A stretch of DNA of 64,000 nucleotides from Terrimicrobiaceae bacterium. Its GTDB lineage: Bacteria > Verrucomicrobiota > Verrucomicrobiia > Chthoniobacterales > Terrimicrobiaceae. Shown here one piece after another: positions 62,441 to 64,000 of this stretch. The DNA lies in contig JAGYIV010000016.1 in the NCBI GenBank assembly GCA_018402345.1, positions 246,188 through 310,187 of the forward strand. The letters are read 5' to 3'. The notes below the pieces were generated by a model that did no database searches, was not told where the DNA came from, and saw only the letters and a program-made list of their open reading frames with translations. A program made the position numbers and the translations under genes. How positions within the stretch are numbered: position 1 is the first letter of the stretch; each line of letters starts with the position of its first letter.

Positions 62441-64000
62441 TTATGTTAATGCGATTTCGCTTTCAGCAGACTCAAAAATCTCGTGCAGGCTCAAAATCAC
62501 CGGCTCCCCGCCGCGCTTTTTCACGAGGCCTGAAACTGAAACCTGTGAGCACTCGATCGCGTCACCCAGTTCAAGAAGATAATAATAGGCCGCGCCGACT
62601 TCTTGCATGGCAGGCTTGCGCCTTGTGAGCCGGCGATTTCTGCAGCCCCTTCCAGCCTCACGCTTTTCACTTCCGCGAGCCAAGGCAAGCGCTTTAGGTC
62701 CGGCTGTGGCCAGATGAAGATATCTGGCGGAAGATCCGGTCGGTCGTAGTTGCGGGTGTCGCCGGTTTTTTTGTCCACGGCGTAAAAATAAAACCTCCCC
62801 TTGTGCCGAACGAATCCCACTTCGCTAGGGCGCACATATCCGAGTAAACACGGCGCATCAGCCATTGGAATGGACACGGATGGTGGCTGTTGTTTTTTTG
62901 CTCCAGAGGCAGGCGGAGTTTCCTCGGAGCGTTGTATGAGTCCAGTGGCGGATTCGGTAGTCACGGCTGAATTTGTTTTCGTGTGCGCGCCAGAACATCG
63001 GCCATGAAGTCCGCCAGCACATTCTCGCACAGCCTCGCGGGTGTCGGGTATCGCCAGGGCGCACTCGAAAAGCCCCCACTCCCGGAATCACCTCCTCGTA
63101 GCGGGGTCGCGCGCCCCATCCTGCCCGATACAAACATACAGATGCATGCGGCGGATCGCATCGTTGTAGGTGTGCATTTTGTAGAGGTCGCCCCGCTTAT
63201 AGGTGTCCGTGGATTTGGTGAGAGCGCGCTCTTCGTCGAGGGCCTCCGCGGTTTCTTTCTCGACGCCGAGAGCCTCCTCCACCGACTCGATCCGGAACTT
63301 GGCATCGAAGTGCAAATACCCGATGCGCCCTTCCAATTCAGCGGCCTTTTCAGCAGCCAGCCCGTTCGAGGAGGATTCGGCAAGGCGAGGCGGGAAAAAC
63401 GCCAGTGTGTAATCCGCCTGAAGTGAGGCCAACCTCGAGGCCAGCGGGGTCGCGCACAGGTGAGAAAGTCCGGTTGTAAAGTGTGCACAAATGGCTGCCA
63501 TCCGGAGCAGTCTTACAGATAGCGGCCCACAATAAGCCTGATCGTTTGGGATTCACCTGCAGCGCTCCTCTTCCGAAGTCGTGACAAAAAGGAACGCACC
63601 ATCCCCGCCAGGCTCGCGGCGAATTTCATCCCAAGCTTTGATCTATGAGCAACTGGCGGCATAAAATACAGCCAGAACTCATACAGAGTCGCCGCATCGC
63701 GGTTCGTGCCATCGTAGGCACTGTCCGCCCGGGCTTAGTCCAGTTTTGCTGCCGCCTCCAGCATCAGCCACGCTCCCAGGATTTCGCGGTAGCCACCGCG
63801 TTTTTGGAGTGTTTGGTTTTCCAACGGCAACTATGGAGCGGTGACATCCGGAGTAAGAAATGGTCTTGGGAGGAAAAAGATCGAGCGTCTCCCCGTATCT
63901 CCAGCGCCTCCATCCAGGCCGCCGCGCGTGCCGTCGAACCTGAAGCCAGCACCTCGTCGCAGACTCCGCAAAGGCTTCCAAGGCGAATTTGACGAACCGT
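62441..64000 (-). pseudogene. PDDEXK_7/DUF2357-type nuclease, many frame breaks, 5' end outside window
   Basis: At least five frames on the minus strand each carry part of one protein. In order: DEVLASGSTARAAAWMEALE; KRGGYREILGAWLMLEAAAKLD; YDGTNRDAATLYEFWLYFM; LEGRIGYLHFDAKFRIES with KRGDLYKMHTYNDAIRRMHLYV (the D-x-K nuclease core); RPRYEEVIPGVGAFRVRPGDT; LCENVLADFMADVLARTRKQ; LLGYVRPSEVGFVRHKGRFYFY; and a C-terminal part to 62441. This matches PDDEXK_7 nucleases associated with McrB-like AAA ATPases. The breaks are far denser than elsewhere, so it may be a real pseudogene or a low-quality contig end. The N-terminal DUF2357 half lies beyond 64000. Confidence 0.7.

Overview
The window is GC-rich and densely coded, with little spacing, many 4-base ATGA or GTGA overlaps and frequent GTG/TTG starts. 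Gene content suggests a Gram-negative bacterium of the Verrucomicrobiota or a close PVC relative (inference): eukaryote-like type II glutamine synthetase, cytochrome bo-type oxidase, TolC and carbohydrate-porin genes, a DUF2805 protein, and two GxxExxY genes set in the dispersed repeats I associate with such genomes. No rRNA gene is present to confirm this. The left two thirds is a housekeeping chromosome backbone. The stretches around 30.8-38.6 kb and 50.8-52.3 kb, and everything after about 59.3 kb, are accessory.

Layout. 0-4.2 kb (minus strand): nusA-infB-rbfA-nrnA, transcription/translation factors, without rimP upstream of nusA. 4.3-9.7 kb: a two-TM potassium-type channel, a DUF1656/HlyD pair divergent from a FUSC protein, and a MscS-like channel whose frame is broken. 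9.8-15.3 kb: a glycosidase-glycosyltransferase fusion, queA, tRNA-Leu(TAG), a 500-base leader with DnaA-box-like sites, and dnaA. 15.3-22 kb: DEDD exonuclease, repeat-like protein, MidA-type methyltransferase, acyltransferase, MGDG-synthase-like glycosyltransferase and GH1 glycosidase. 22-23.2 kb: glutamine synthetase with a candidate sigma-54 promoter and a strong terminator. 23.3-27 kb: a second FUSC/HlyD/DUF1656 module with a divergent TolC gene. 27-30.7 kb: pdxH, DUF971, tsaB, tsaE, a lipoprotein and a GT4 glycosyltransferase.

30.8-39.6 kb: a TOTE-type primase-helicase (frame broken), a Fic protein, a PIN/antitoxin pair, then purL with a GxxExxY nuclease-like gene on each side, each bounded by its own repeat family, then gnd. 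39.9-50.8 kb: HtrA protease, envelope proteins, L,D-transpeptidase, pyrE, thioredoxin, avtA, MoeB-rhodanese, Trm112-like protein and thrS without a TGS domain. 50.8-52.3 kb: a graveyard of IS1634, OprB-porin, DtxR and IS5 fragments. 52.5-56.5 kb: cyoABCD. 57-59.3 kb: DUF2805, PIG-L deacetylase, nagB. 59.4-64 kb: a 16-copy 21-bp minisatellite, a RelB/MazF-type toxin-antitoxin pair between direct repeats, an N-truncated Vsr endonuclease, an unknown AT-richer gene and a heavily frameshifted PDDEXK_7-type nuclease running off the edge.

Several strongly conserved single genes (purL, cyoB, mscS) are each broken by one base, at or near short homopolymers. This points to residual sequencing or assembly indels, so frame breaks elsewhere need care. 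The right-end nuclease has many more breaks and may be a real pseudogene.
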